Position numbers and translations under genes: made by a program. The notes under the pieces are model-generated. The model was not told the origin of the DNA. It searched no databases and worked only from the letters and a program-made list of their open reading frames with translations. Shown in pieces: positions 43,707 to 52,105 of a DNA stretch of 64,000 bases. Within the stretch, counting starts at the first letter, position 1, and each line of letters opens with the position of its first letter. The DNA lies in assembly GCA_050290245.1 (NCBI GenBank), contig JBNKHH010000083.1:10290-74289 (forward strand), in the 5' to 3' direction. This DNA is from JBNKHH01 sp050290245. GTDB taxonomy: Bacteria; Pseudomonadota; Alphaproteobacteria; Rhodobacterales; Rhodobacteraceae.

Positions 43707-44828
43707 TTACTCGGTGGCTTCGGCCAACACTTCCTCCGACCCCTCGCAGCCTTCTTCGAGAACGCAGGTGTCGGCCGAACTCGCCTCTTCGATACCCATT
43801 GCATCGCGGATCGCCGCGTCTTCTGCAGCGAGGCGTTCGTACAGCTTGTTCAGAAGATCCTGCTCTTCGGTCGTGATCTCTTCAGTGCTATCCGGGTTCT
43901 TGTTCCACGAGTCGAGGATCGCCAGTTCGGCATCAGTTCGGGCCTGGAGATTTTCCTCGGCTTCGGCCACTTCTTCTTCAGTCGGCGGAGTCTCGGTTAT
44001 GTCGGTTCCGGCGACCGGGTCGCCGCCGAGGGCCGCGATGGCGCTTTCGACGACGGGATCGCGAGCGGCCTCGCGGGCATCAGCCAGTGACTGTTCATAG
44101 TCTCCGGCAGGATCGGCCGACCCTCCGTAACCATTGTCTGCCAGGATCTGGAGCGCATCGGCGTTCGTGGGATCGGTTTCCAATGTCGTGAGCGCGGCTT
44201 CGACGTCGGCGTTGCGGGCGCCTTCGTAGGCGTCGGTGAGCGATTGATAGTAGCCTTCGACGGTGCCGCCCTCACCGAGTGCGGATGCGAGATCGTCAAA
44301 CAAGCCGTTGAGGTCGATGATATCCTGCGCGCCCTCGGCGTTGATGTTGGCGACCGCAAGACCGGCAAGCATGCCAACGGGGCCGTTTGTGTTTCCGTTC
44401 CTGATGTGTGCGAGGACGGCATTGATGTTCGCATTCATCGCACCGTTCATGTTGCCAAGGTTGCTGGGGTGCATCGGATCGGCTTTCTTGGACACCTTGA
44501 CAGCTTGGGGCGCGGACGTGGCCCGGGCCGCTTTCTTGTCCTGGCCTGTCAGCTTGGCGAAGAATCCTCCGAGCCCGCCTTTCTTGCCGTTGGACGATGC
44601 AGAAGATGACGAGGAGCCGGATTTGGACTTTGCCTCTGCAGATTTGCCGCCGTTGCCATTGCTGCTCCCGCTATTGCCCCTGTCTTCGGATTTTCCATTG
44701 CCGCCGGCGTTATCCGACTTGGCATAGGCAGCGTCGGCCGTTGCGACGAGCGAAATTGAAACGGCAGGGACAATTGCGACGGTCGACAGCAATATTGCCG
44801 TGACGGTCGTCTTGATCGAATTCTTCAT
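43707..44828 (-). CDS. Unknown secreted Ser/Gly/Asn-rich protein
   Basis: A 373-residue protein that I do not recognise as a known family. A signal peptide (hydrophobic about 8-30, cleavage near Ala-Asp-Ala-Ala-Tyr-Ala) is followed by a low-complexity Ser/Gly/Asn/Lys segment (about 37-85). A helical, acidic region follows with two related stretches of Asp-Ala-Tyr/Arg-Glu-Ala-Ala-Arg type (about 200-280). It ends in an acidic tail with a Cys pair (Cys-Val-Leu-Glu-Glu-Gly-Cys). GGAGG precedes the start. Similar signal-plus-Lys/Gly/Asn-rich proteins occur in roseobacters from memory only. It could be a surface or periplasmic structural protein. Confidence 0.6.
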   Translation of the reverse strand: MKNSIKTTVTAILLSTVAIVPAVSISLVATADAAYAKSDNAGGNGKSEDRGNSGSSNGNGGKSAEAKSKSGSSSSSASSNGKKGGLGGFFAKLTGQDKKAARATSAPQAVKVSKKADPMHPSNLGNMNGAMNANINAVLAHIRNGNTNGPVGMLAGLAVANINAEGAQDIIDLNGLFDDLASALGEGGTVEGYYQSLTDAYEGARNADVEAALTTLETDPTNADALQILADNGYGGSADPAGDYEQSLADAREAARDPVVESAIAALGGDPVAGTDITETPPTEEEVAEAEENLQARTDAELAILDSWNKNPDSTEEITTEEQDLLNKLYERLAAEDAAIRDAMGIEEASSADTCVLEEGCEGSEEVLAEATE

Positions 44829-45196
44829 GAGGTCCTCCAAAATACGGCAGCTTCGCGATCGGTTCGCGGCGACGCTAGAAATCATATGTGGCACAACTGT
44901 GGCATCCCTTTAGGGGACTCTCCAAGGTGGCGGTTTCTTTCCTATAATTCGCATTTTCTGCGAGATCGCAGCGACGCAACACCACTAAAGCATTGAAATT
45001 CTTTTGTTTTTAGCAGACTCCTTCACCGAAGGGCAATCGCGAAGGCCGGATGTCGGTGCCACTCAGGCCGGCAAATATCCTTGTCAAAATGGATTGGAAG
45101 CCAAGCAATTGTTTCCGGTATGCATCTAATACTGGCCGTGTGGATAGCGTTGGAGACGCAATGGAAATTGCCCCCACGACTCGAATCGTCATGGGG
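44829..45196. promoter_or_regulatory. Gene-free region with TGTGGCA direct repeat
   Basis: This 368-base gap lies between the secreted-protein gene and the Hpt gene, both minus strand. Two TGTGGCA copies lie at 44887-44893 and 44898-44904, one helical turn (11 bases) apart, about 60-75 bases upstream of the secreted-protein start. I see no gene; small open frames here do not resemble proteins. Confidence 0.4.
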
Positions 45197-45508
45197 TCAG
45201 ACCAAGGCGGCCAGGGCGGCTTTCGACTGTTCGTAAGCCAAGCGAATTGCAGCAGTGTCCGGCCGGTACGCGACATCTTCCGCGACCCGTTGCTCGTTGG
45301 CGCGGCAAAGCTCGCTGACCGAGTCGAGCCCGATGTTGAGCGCGCTGCCCTTCAGAAAGTGTAGTTGGCCGGGCACGTCTTGCGGCGCAATGGTGTCGAG
45401 TGACTCCATGGCTTCGTCCATCTCCTCGCAGAAAATGGAGATGACCTCCGCCAAATCGTCTTCGCCTACCTCTTGGCGAAGTTCGTTGATACGCGCCATG
45501 TTGATCAT
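45197..45508 (-). CDS. Histidine phosphotransfer (Hpt) domain protein
   Basis: A 103-residue stand-alone Hpt protein. The phospho-accepting histidine is His50 in Gln-Leu-His-Phe-Leu-Lys-Gly-Ser-Ala-Leu-Asn-Ile-Gly, the Hpt signature, in a mostly helical protein. It would relay a phosphoryl group between a hybrid kinase and a response regulator. No kinase gene is in the neighbourhood; the divergent receiver-PP2C gene is the natural partner. GAGAGG precedes the chosen ATG. Confidence 0.85.
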   Translation of the reverse strand: MINMARINELRQEVGEDDLAEVISIFCEEMDEAMESLDTIAPQDVPGQLHFLKGSALNIGLDSVSELCRANEQRVAEDVAYRPDTAAIRLAYEQSKAALAALV

Positions 45509-45610
45509 TCGGTCCTCTCTTTGGTCCGATGTTAGGCTTCGGGGTCTTAATGGAGAGTTTCGAGGCGCGGCATTCACCGAGATTTAATTGGCATCGACCA
45601 TTGTCCGGCC

Positions 45611-46864
45611 ATGATGAGCCGAGAAACTCCCAATCTGCCGGATGCGGCCATGGTGATCAGGCCAGTTCTGGTTGTTGACGACAGTCGCGCGCAGCGGCGC
45701 CTGGTGGCACGAACGTTGCAGAAATGGGGCTATGAAACGATTGAGGCCGGGTCGGGCGAGCAGGCGATGAAAATTTGCGCGGCTGAGCTGATAGATATCG
45801 TAATCAGTGACTGGATGATGCCCGGCATGTCCGGCGTCGAATTTTGCCGGGCCTTCCGCGAGACTGCGAATGGGCGACCGGCTTACTTCATTCTGCTTAC
45901 TGCTCAGACAGAGCGTGAGGTGCTGGCCGAGGGTCTTGAAAGCGGGGCCGATGATTTCCTGTCGAAGCCGTTTAATTCAGTGGAATTGCGCGCACGGCTC
46001 AGGGCCGGAGAGCGTGTCGTCAACGCCCAGAAGGACCTTGCCGAAAAGAACGTGGCGCTGACGTCCGCGTTGGACGATTTGTCTGATGCCTACGCAGCCA
46101 TTGATCGGGATCTGAGACGCGCAAAGACATTTCAGGAGGGATTGGTTCCTCAGCGCTTCATCACGAAGGGGGACTATGACGTTTCGATGCTCTTCCGGCC
46201 AAGTGGCCACGTCGGTGGGGACCTGGTCGGACATTTCTGCATCAACGAGGACGAGATCGGGCTTTATTCGGTCGACGTTTCGGGTCACGGCGTCGCCAGC
46301 GCTCTCATGACTGCGCGGATCGCAGGGTATCTGAGTGACTCTGCGCCGGATCGAAACATCGCGCTAAGCCATATTGGGGACGGGGTGTACGAACTGGTTT
46401 CGCCCTGTGTCGTTCTTACCAAGTTGAACGACCTGCTTTGCGCGGATGTTGAAAGCGATCAGTACCTGACCATGGCACTGGCTCATTTGAACACGGCGAC
46501 GGGCAAACTGCGGATTTGTCAGGCGGGCCATCCCAGTCCGGTGATCCAGCGTGCATCTGGCGGCGTCGAGTTCTTTGAATTGTTCAGTACACCGATCGGG
46601 CTTTTGGACGAAGGCGACTTTGCCTGCATTACCACCCACCTTAATCCGGGTGACCGGATGATCCTTTATACAGATGGTATTACCGAAGCTGCTGACGCCG
46701 AAGGCAATTTGCTGGACGAAAAGGGCCTGGAAAAAATTCTTGCACGCCTCAAAGGGATCAAGGGTGCTGATTTCGTCGATCTGTTGCTGGCTGACGTTGC
46801 CAAATTCGTCGGAGGAGACGAGTTCGACGATGACCTTTCCGCTATCGTGGTTGAAAGGTCCTAG
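45611..46864 (+). CDS. Response regulator with PP2C/RsbU-type phosphatase (RbaY-like)
   Basis: A 417-residue protein with a receiver domain at about 18-135 (Val-Val-Asp-Asp, phosphorylation site Asp67 in Ser-Asp-Trp-Met-Met-Pro-Gly, Lys-Pro-Phe). A helical linker (about 140-180) precedes an SpoIIE/RsbU-type PP2C phosphatase (about 190-415; Gly-Gly-Asp, Asp-Val-Ser-Gly-His-Gly, Tyr-Thr-Asp-Gly-Ile-Thr-Glu and a late Asp-Asp-Leu). Such proteins dephosphorylate an anti-anti-sigma factor in partner-switching. In Rhodobacter capsulatus RbaY has this build and acts on gene-transfer-agent expression. The name is an analogy. It shares a CTAG stop with the convergent Nudix gene. Confidence 0.85.
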   Translation: MMSRETPNLPDAAMVIRPVLVVDDSRAQRRLVARTLQKWGYETIEAGSGEQAMKICAAELIDIVISDWMMPGMSGVEFCRAFRETANGRPAYFILLTAQTEREVLAEGLESGADDFLSKPFNSVELRARLRAGERVVNAQKDLAEKNVALTSALDDLSDAYAAIDRDLRRAKTFQEGLVPQRFITKGDYDVSMLFRPSGHVGGDLVGHFCINEDEIGLYSVDVSGHGVASALMTARIAGYLSDSAPDRNIALSHIGDGVYELVSPCVVLTKLNDLLCADVESDQYLTMALAHLNTATGKLRICQAGHPSPVIQRASGGVEFFELFSTPIGLLDEGDFACITTHLNPGDRMILYTDGITEAADAEGNLLDEKGLEKILARLKGIKGADFVDLLLADVAKFVGGDEFDDDLSAIVVERS

Positions 46865-47301
46865 ACGCGGAGCGCTTTCCGCAGAAACAGACGATCACCG
46901 TCATTTCCAACCAACTCGGGTGCGATTGCAGGCTCAGCCCACATTGCGATGTGGTCTGGTTCGGTCGGCGCACCGCGCTCATAGGCAGGCCTTGCAAGAA
47001 ACACATGGCAGATCTTTTCGGCCCAGAATTCGTACTCGGGCATATAAGTGAAGCGCCGGAAACATCCCAGTCGCCGCTTCACTGAAATGCACCATCCGGT
47101 CTCCTCCAGGACTTCACGGTGGAGCGTCGCGACCGGGCTTTCGCCCGGATCGATGCCACCGCCGGGCAGTTGGAACTCCGGGTACGGTCGCGCCTGATGA
47201 GTCAGAAGAACCTTGCCGTCACGCACTAATACGGCATATGCACCGGGCCGCGTTTTGTAGCGCACTCCTGTTCGGACCGGTTCGCCGATGCGTGGAATCA
47301 T
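46861..47301 (-). CDS. Nudix hydrolase
   Basis: A 146-residue Nudix protein. The Nudix box reads Gly-Gly-Gly-Ile-Asp-Pro-Gly-Glu-Ser-Pro, then Arg-Glu-Val-Leu-Glu-Glu-Thr-Gly near 52-72. It hydrolyses nucleoside diphosphate-X compounds; the substrate is not evident. The C-terminus has an aromatic-rich strand (Glu-Phe-Trp-Ala-Glu-Lys). I chose the inner ATG; an earlier in-frame start at 47325 is possible. It is convergent to the receiver-PP2C gene. Confidence 0.82.
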   Translation of the reverse strand: MIPRIGEPVRTGVRYKTRPGAYAVLVRDGKVLLTHQARPYPEFQLPGGGIDPGESPVATLHREVLEETGWCISVKRRLGCFRRFTYMPEYEFWAEKICHVFLARPAYERGAPTEPDHIAMWAEPAIAPELVGNDGDRLFLRKALRV

Positions 47302-47371
47302 ACCTTGGTCCTTCGATTGCGGCACCTATATAGAAACGGTATTGCATGGCACTGACAGCCAGGGAAACCCC

Positions 47372-48358
47372 ATGAATCTCGGATCGAAAATCGCTTGGGA
47401 CGACACCGTCCTTCCCTTTCAGCTTGACCGGACCAACACGCGTGGTCGTGTCGCGCGCCTGGACGGCGTTTTGCAGCAGGTCTTGTCTCAGCATGCATAT
47501 CCGCCAGTCATCGAGGCGCTGGTTGCAGAGGCCACTTTGTTGACGGCGATGATCGGTCAGACCATCAAATTGCAGTGGAAGCTTTCGTTGCAAATCCGCG
47601 GCGACGGACCCGCCCGGCTGATTGCAACGGACTATTACGGACCGACGAAAGAAGGCCGGCCAGCCCAAATTCGGGCATACGCGAGTTTCGACGAGACGAG
47701 GCTGGATGAGACTGCCGATCCATTTAGCCAGATTGGCAGGGGCTATTTCGCCATGTTGATCGACCAAGGTGAAGGCACAGTTCCGTATCAAGGGATTACA
47801 CCGATCGCGGGCGGATCGTTGGCCGCCTGCGCCGAGACCTACTTCGCTCAGTCGGAACAGCTTCCAACCAGCTTCGCTCTGAGCTTTGGTCAAACTCAGC
47901 TTCCTGGCGAGGCCATGCGCTGGCGTGCAGGAGGTGTGATGCTTCAGCAAATGCCTGAAGCCTCGCCTTTCGCCGAAGGTGGTGGATCAGGCGAAGACGG
48001 GCTGTTGTCGGCTGAGGACATCTTGGACGCGGATGCGGCTGAGCATTGGAACCATGTCAACGTGTTGTTGTCCTCGGCAGAGGAGATCGAGCTGATAGGG
48101 CCCAGCGTCCAGCCAACAGATCTGCTGGTTCGCCTGTTCCATGCCGATGGGCCGCGCGTGTTCGATGCACAGCCGGTCGAGTTTGGGTGCACCTGTTCGC
48201 CAGAAAGGGTACAGCAAGCCATGTCGATCTATTCGGCCAAGGATATCGGGCATATGACGACCGACGAAGGTATCGTTACCGCTGACTGCCAGTTTTGCGG
48301 TGCCCACTACGAGTTCGATCCTGAGACGCTTGGTTTCGAGGCCAAGGGCGGTGAGTGA
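47372..48358 (+). CDS. hslO: Redox-activated chaperone Hsp33
   Basis: A chaperone switched on by oxidation. The 328 residues show Pro-Phe-Gln-Leu-Asp-Arg near the start and Ala-Glu-Ala-Thr-Leu-Leu, and a C-terminal zinc switch with Cys-Thr-Cys-Ser and Cys-Gln-Phe-Cys-Gly (about 271-311), all four ligands present. Start: the ATG at 47372 matches the family length; an upstream in-frame ATG at 47288 is inside unrelated sequence. Its stop overlaps the CoA Nudix start. Confidence 0.92.
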   Translation: MNLGSKIAWDDTVLPFQLDRTNTRGRVARLDGVLQQVLSQHAYPPVIEALVAEATLLTAMIGQTIKLQWKLSLQIRGDGPARLIATDYYGPTKEGRPAQIRAYASFDETRLDETADPFSQIGRGYFAMLIDQGEGTVPYQGITPIAGGSLAACAETYFAQSEQLPTSFALSFGQTQLPGEAMRWRAGGVMLQQMPEASPFAEGGGSGEDGLLSAEDILDADAAEHWNHVNVLLSSAEEIELIGPSVQPTDLLVRLFHADGPRVFDAQPVEFGCTCSPERVQQAMSIYSAKDIGHMTTDEGIVTADCQFCGAHYEFDPETLGFEAKGGE

Positions 48359-48956
48359 CCTTCGGCTTCGTCTCGACCGGGCTCTTGCCGCCGAGGGTCG
48401 GCCGTCTTCGGACTATGACCTGAACCCCGAGCTTGTTTTGCCGAAGGGGCGCAGGTTGCGGGGCGCCGCAGTTCTTATTCCGGTGGTGGAGGGCGCTGGG
48501 GGGGCCAGCGTCGTGCTGACGAAAAGGTCGTCCCGCTTACAGCACCATCCAGGACAGGTTGCCTTTCCCGGCGGCAAGATCGACGAAGGAGACGCGGACG
48601 CTGTCTCGGCGGCCTTGCGCGAGGCCGAAGAAGAAATCGGGCTGCCGCATGGGGATGTCGAGGTGTTGGGTGCCCTGCCTTCTCATGAGACGGTAACAGG
48701 GTTCCAGGTCACGCCGGTCTTGTCGATCATCAGGCCGGGCTTTCAACCGGTGCCGGAAGCGGGTGAGGTTGCCGAGGTATTTGAGGTGCCCTTTGCGCAT
48801 GTGATGGATGTGTCGAAGTATTCGATCCAGTATCGGCGTTGGTTGGGTGAGCGCAGGTATTATTTTACGGTGCCGTGGGGCCCCTATTACATTTGGGGTG
48901 CAACGGCGCGCATGTTGCGGGCTTTGGCGGATCGGATGATGGATGACCCGGCTTGA
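48351..48956 (+). CDS. CoA pyrophosphatase-type Nudix hydrolase
   Basis: A 201-residue Nudix enzyme of the CoA/NudL group. The Leu-Thr-Lys-Arg-Ser-Ser-Arg-Leu-Gln-His-His-Pro-Gly-Gln-Val stretch precedes the box Gly-Gly-Lys-Ile-Asp-Glu-Gly-Asp, then Arg-Glu-Ala-Glu-Glu-Glu-Ile-Gly. It likely cuts CoA or acyl-CoA to phosphopantetheine and 3',5'-ADP. I chose a GTG at 48351 that overlaps the hslO stop; other starts upstream are inside hslO. It overlaps the CCA-enzyme start by 14 bases. Confidence 0.85.
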   Translation: MSDLRLRLDRALAAEGRPSSDYDLNPELVLPKGRRLRGAAVLIPVVEGAGGASVVLTKRSSRLQHHPGQVAFPGGKIDEGDADAVSAALREAEEEIGLPHGDVEVLGALPSHETVTGFQVTPVLSIIRPGFQPVPEAGEVAEVFEVPFAHVMDVSKYSIQYRRWLGERRYYFTVPWGPYYIWGATARMLRALADRMMDDPA

Positions 48957-50097
48957 TGCAGACTGGCTGAACGCGGAAGCGACCCAGAGTGTGTTCGCGC
49001 TGTTGGAGGATGCCGGGCACCAGGTCTATGCGGTCGGTGGTTGCGTGCGTGATGCTGTCCTTGGCCGATCAGTCAGCGATATTGATTTGTCGACTTCGGC
49101 CAGGCCGGACGTGGTCGTCGCACTGGCCGAGACTGCAGGATTGCGAGTCATTCCGACAGGGCTCGAACACGGTACGGTTACAGTCGTGATTGGAGACATG
49201 CCGTTCGAGATCACCACGTTTCGTCGGGATGTCGAAACGGATGGGCGGCGGGCTGTGGTCGATTTTTCAGACAAGATCGAAGAGGACGCACTGCGGCGCG
49301 ATTTCACAATGAATGCGCTGTATTGTGATCCCAGGGGCCTGATCGATGATCCGATGGGTGGGCTGGCCGATCTGAACTCGGGTCGGGTGCGATTCATCGA
49401 AGATGCCGAGACGCGGATCCGCGAAGACTACCTGCGCAGTCTGAGGTATTTTCGGTTCCATGCCTGGTACGGCGATCCGGACAAGGGTTTTGACCCTGAT
49501 GCGCTGGATGCGATTGCACGCAATGTGGATGGCCTGGCTTTCCTGTCGCACGAGCGTGTCGGAGCAGAGGTGAAGCGCTTGCTGTTGGCTCCTGATCCGG
49601 CGCCGTCTGTTGCCGCGATGCGGACCACCGGCGTTTTGTCGGCGATCCTGCCTGGAGCGGATGACACCGGACTTGCGCCGCTGGTTGCGTTTGAAAGCGA
49701 AGTCGGTGCTGAACCTGACGCCATGCGTCGCCTTGCTGTTCTGGGTGGAGCAGATGTTGCCAATCTGCTGAGACTGTCACGCAGAGAGGCCGAGAGACTA
49801 CGCGACATTCGGAGATCAGTGGGAAAGACAGCAAGCGAACTGGGGTATCGGCTGGGTGCGGCCATTGGGCGAGACGTACTGCTTGTGAGCGCAGCACTTT
49901 TTGGTGTGCCGGTCGCTACGGAGGACCTTGTTGAGGTCGCGACGGCAGCAGACCAGGAATTTCCCGTGAAAGCAGCCGACCTGATGCCAGAGTATACCGG
50001 GCCGTTGCTGGGCGCGCGCATCAAACAACTGGAAAAGGCATGGATCGAAAGCGGTTTCCATTTGGACCGCGACGCCTTGATGGCCCTTGAGGGATGA
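48943..50097 (+). CDS. cca: CCA tRNA nucleotidyltransferase
   Basis: It adds or repairs the 3' CCA of tRNAs, a class II nucleotidyltransferase. The 384 residues have Tyr-Ala-Val-Gly-Gly-Cys-Val-Arg-Asp near 29-37, Asp-Ile-Asp-Leu-Ser-Thr-Ser and Arg-Arg-Asp-Phe-Thr-Met-Asn, then the neck motif Arg-Tyr-Phe-Arg-Phe. Length and motifs also fit poly(A) polymerase, which is hard to separate by eye, but the CCA function is essential and no other copy is seen here. Confidence 0.88.
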   Translation: MTRLDADWLNAEATQSVFALLEDAGHQVYAVGGCVRDAVLGRSVSDIDLSTSARPDVVVALAETAGLRVIPTGLEHGTVTVVIGDMPFEITTFRRDVETDGRRAVVDFSDKIEEDALRRDFTMNALYCDPRGLIDDPMGGLADLNSGRVRFIEDAETRIREDYLRSLRYFRFHAWYGDPDKGFDPDALDAIARNVDGLAFLSHERVGAEVKRLLLAPDPAPSVAAMRTTGVLSAILPGADDTGLAPLVAFESEVGAEPDAMRRLAVLGGADVANLLRLSRREAERLRDIRRSVGKTASELGYRLGAAIGRDVLLVSAALFGVPVATEDLVEVATAADQEFPVKAADLMPEYTGPLLGARIKQLEKAWIESGFHLDRDALMALEG

Positions 50098-50148
50098 CAG
50101 ACCAATAGACTTGGGCTAAACCTGATCCCGACGAACATGGAGGTCATG

Positions 50149-50181
50149 ATGAATAACAGGATCCTTACCGCGCTAGGCTGA
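50149..50181 (+). CDS. Possible leader peptide MNNRILTALG
   Basis: A ten-codon open frame with a clear GGAGG ribosome site at 50139-50143, between the CCA enzyme and the ABC exporter genes. Its end overlaps a long inverted repeat. An earlier ATG at 50146 would give one extra Met. The peptide is a guess based on position and ribosome site. Confidence 0.4.
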   Translation: MNNRILTALG

Positions 50182-50228
50182 CTGGCCCGATCCTGTAAGG
50201 ACGGCCCGGTCGCGCAGCCGTCTCTTTC
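50156..50228 (+). promoter_or_regulatory. Possible attenuator before the ABC exporter operon
   Basis: ACAGGATC (50156-50163) pairs with GATCCTGT (50189-50196), enclosing the end of the leader frame. GACGGC (50200-50205) pairs with GCCGTC (50217-50222), followed by TCTTTC, which is terminator-like but weak. The order leader, anti-structure, terminator-like hairpin is what transcription attenuation uses. Confidence 0.4.
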
Positions 50229-50260
50229 ATCTTGTCCACCTCACTCAAGGCACTTGCCGC

Positions 50261-52105
50261 ATGTTCCGATTTCTTGAATCCCTCATCGATCCCTATTGCG
50301 ATTATCCGCAGGAAGACCGCCCACCAACCAGGCTGTGGCCTTTCATGAAGGGTCTGAGCCGCCCATTCTGGCCGGTCTTTGCGATTACCGGCATATTGTC
50401 GGTGGCGGTTGCCTTCATCGAGATTTGGCTGATTTCCTATGTCGGCAGGCTGGTCGATATGCTGGCCGCGTCAGACCCGGCAGAATTCTGGGGCGACCAC
50501 GGTCTGGAGATGCTTTTGGTCGGGTTGTTCCTGCTCCTTGTTAGGCCACTCATTCAGATGGCCGATGTCGGATTATTGAACAACACGATCCTGCCGAACT
50601 TCGGCACCTTGATCCGCTGGCGTGCCCACAGCCATGTCCTGAGACAGTCAGTCGGATGGTTCGAGAGTGATTTCGCCGGACGTATTGCGAACAGGATCAT
50701 GCAAACCCCGCCCGCAGCAGGCGAGGCGGTGTTTCAGGTTTTCGACGCTATGACGTTCTCGGTCGCCTATGTCGTCGGAGCAGTGTTCCTTTTGTCCGAA
50801 GCTGACGCAAGGCTGGCGATACCGCTGGTAGCCTGGCTGGTCCTTTACGGCTTGCTGGTAAATTGGACGGTTCGAAGGGTTGGACCTGCTTCGAAAGTGG
50901 CTTCCGATGCGCGCAGCGCGGTTACGGGACGGGTCGTCGATGCCTATACCAACATCCATTCAGTCAAGATGTTCGCCCATACCACGAGCGAGATGGAATA
51001 TGCTCGCGAGGCGATCGAACATTCCCGCGAGACATTTCAGACCGAAATGCGGATTTACACGAAGATGGATGTCGGGCTGACGGTCCTGAACGGGTTCTTG
51101 ATCGTTGCAGTTGTCGGATGGGCCATTTGGCTCTGGACTGCCGGGTCTGCGACTATCGGTCTTGTCGCTGTCGCTTCATCGCTTGTCTTGAGGCTGAACG
51201 CGATGACCGGCTGGATCATGTGGGCCCTTACCAGCTTTTTCCGCAATTTGGGTATTGTTGCTGAAGGGATGGAGACAATTGCCCAGCCTATCACCCTTGT
51301 CGACCGGCCGGATGCGCAGCCTCTGGCGCCCGGTCCGGGTCGGATAGAGTTCTGCGATCTGAGCCATCACTATGGTCGCGGTGCCGGCGGATTGGAGCGG
51401 GTGAATCTCGTCGTCGAGCCAGGCCAAAAGATCGGCCTCGTCGGTCGCTCGGGCGCCGGAAAGTCGACGCTCGTGAAGCTGTTGTTGCGGTTTTACGACC
51501 TTGAAGGCGGCACGATCCGTATCGACGGGCAGGACATCGCAAACGTGACGCAGGATTCCCTGCGGGCGCGTATCGGGATGGTGCAGCAAGATTCATCGCT
51601 GATGCACCGATCCGTGATCGAGAACATCCGGTATGGCCGGCCCGATGCAACGGACGAAATGATATACGAGGCGGCCCGGCAGGCTGAGGCGCATGACTTC
51701 ATCCTTGATCTTTGCGACGCGTCCGGGCGTACCGGATATGCCGCGCAGGTTGGCGAGCGCGGAGTGAAGCTGTCAGGGGGACAACGTCAACGGATTGCGC
51801 TTGCCCGCGTGATCCTCAAGGATGCCCCTATCCTTGTACTGGATGAGGCAACGAGCGCGCTGGACAGTGAGGTCGAGGCAGAGATTCAGGACACGCTTTA
51901 CGGTATGATGAAGGGAAAGACCGTCATCGCCATAGCGCACCGACTGTCGACTATCTCGCAGATGGATCGGATAGTCGTTCTTGATGATGGCCGGATCGTG
52001 GAGGACGGCGGGCATGATGACTTGTTAAGACAAAATGGCTTGTATGCGCGGTTCTGGAACAGGCAGTCCGGCGGATTCCTGGACACAGCGGAGGGCGCAG
52101 GATGA
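50261..52105 (+). CDS. ABC exporter half-transporter (permease-ATPase) 1
   Basis: A 614-residue ABC half-transporter with six membrane helices in the first about 330 residues and an ATPase domain after that. The ATPase has Walker A Gly-Arg-Ser-Gly-Ala-Gly-Lys-Ser-Thr, Q-loop Met-Val-Gln-Gln, signature Leu-Ser-Gly-Gly-Gln-Arg-Gln, Walker B Ile-Leu-Val-Leu-Asp-Glu-Ala-Thr-Ser and switch His in Ala-His-Arg-Leu-Ser-Thr. All residues are canonical. It overlaps the second half-transporter by four bases, so the two probably form a heterodimer. Substrate (lipid or drug) unknown. Confidence 0.93.
   Translation: MFRFLESLIDPYCDYPQEDRPPTRLWPFMKGLSRPFWPVFAITGILSVAVAFIEIWLISYVGRLVDMLAASDPAEFWGDHGLEMLLVGLFLLLVRPLIQMADVGLLNNTILPNFGTLIRWRAHSHVLRQSVGWFESDFAGRIANRIMQTPPAAGEAVFQVFDAMTFSVAYVVGAVFLLSEADARLAIPLVAWLVLYGLLVNWTVRRVGPASKVASDARSAVTGRVVDAYTNIHSVKMFAHTTSEMEYAREAIEHSRETFQTEMRIYTKMDVGLTVLNGFLIVAVVGWAIWLWTAGSATIGLVAVASSLVLRLNAMTGWIMWALTSFFRNLGIVAEGMETIAQPITLVDRPDAQPLAPGPGRIEFCDLSHHYGRGAGGLERVNLVVEPGQKIGLVGRSGAGKSTLVKLLLRFYDLEGGTIRIDGQDIANVTQDSLRARIGMVQQDSSLMHRSVIENIRYGRPDATDEMIYEAARQAEAHDFILDLCDASGRTGYAAQVGERGVKLSGGQRQRIALARVILKDAPILVLDEATSALDSEVEAEIQDTLYGMMKGKTVIAIAHRLSTISQMDRIVVLDDGRIVEDGGHDDLLRQNGLYARFWNRQSGGFLDTAEGAG

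Noticed and set aside
45050..45364. Plus-strand open frame opposite the Hpt gene
   Set aside because: It runs antisense through the Hpt motif and has no domain similarity.
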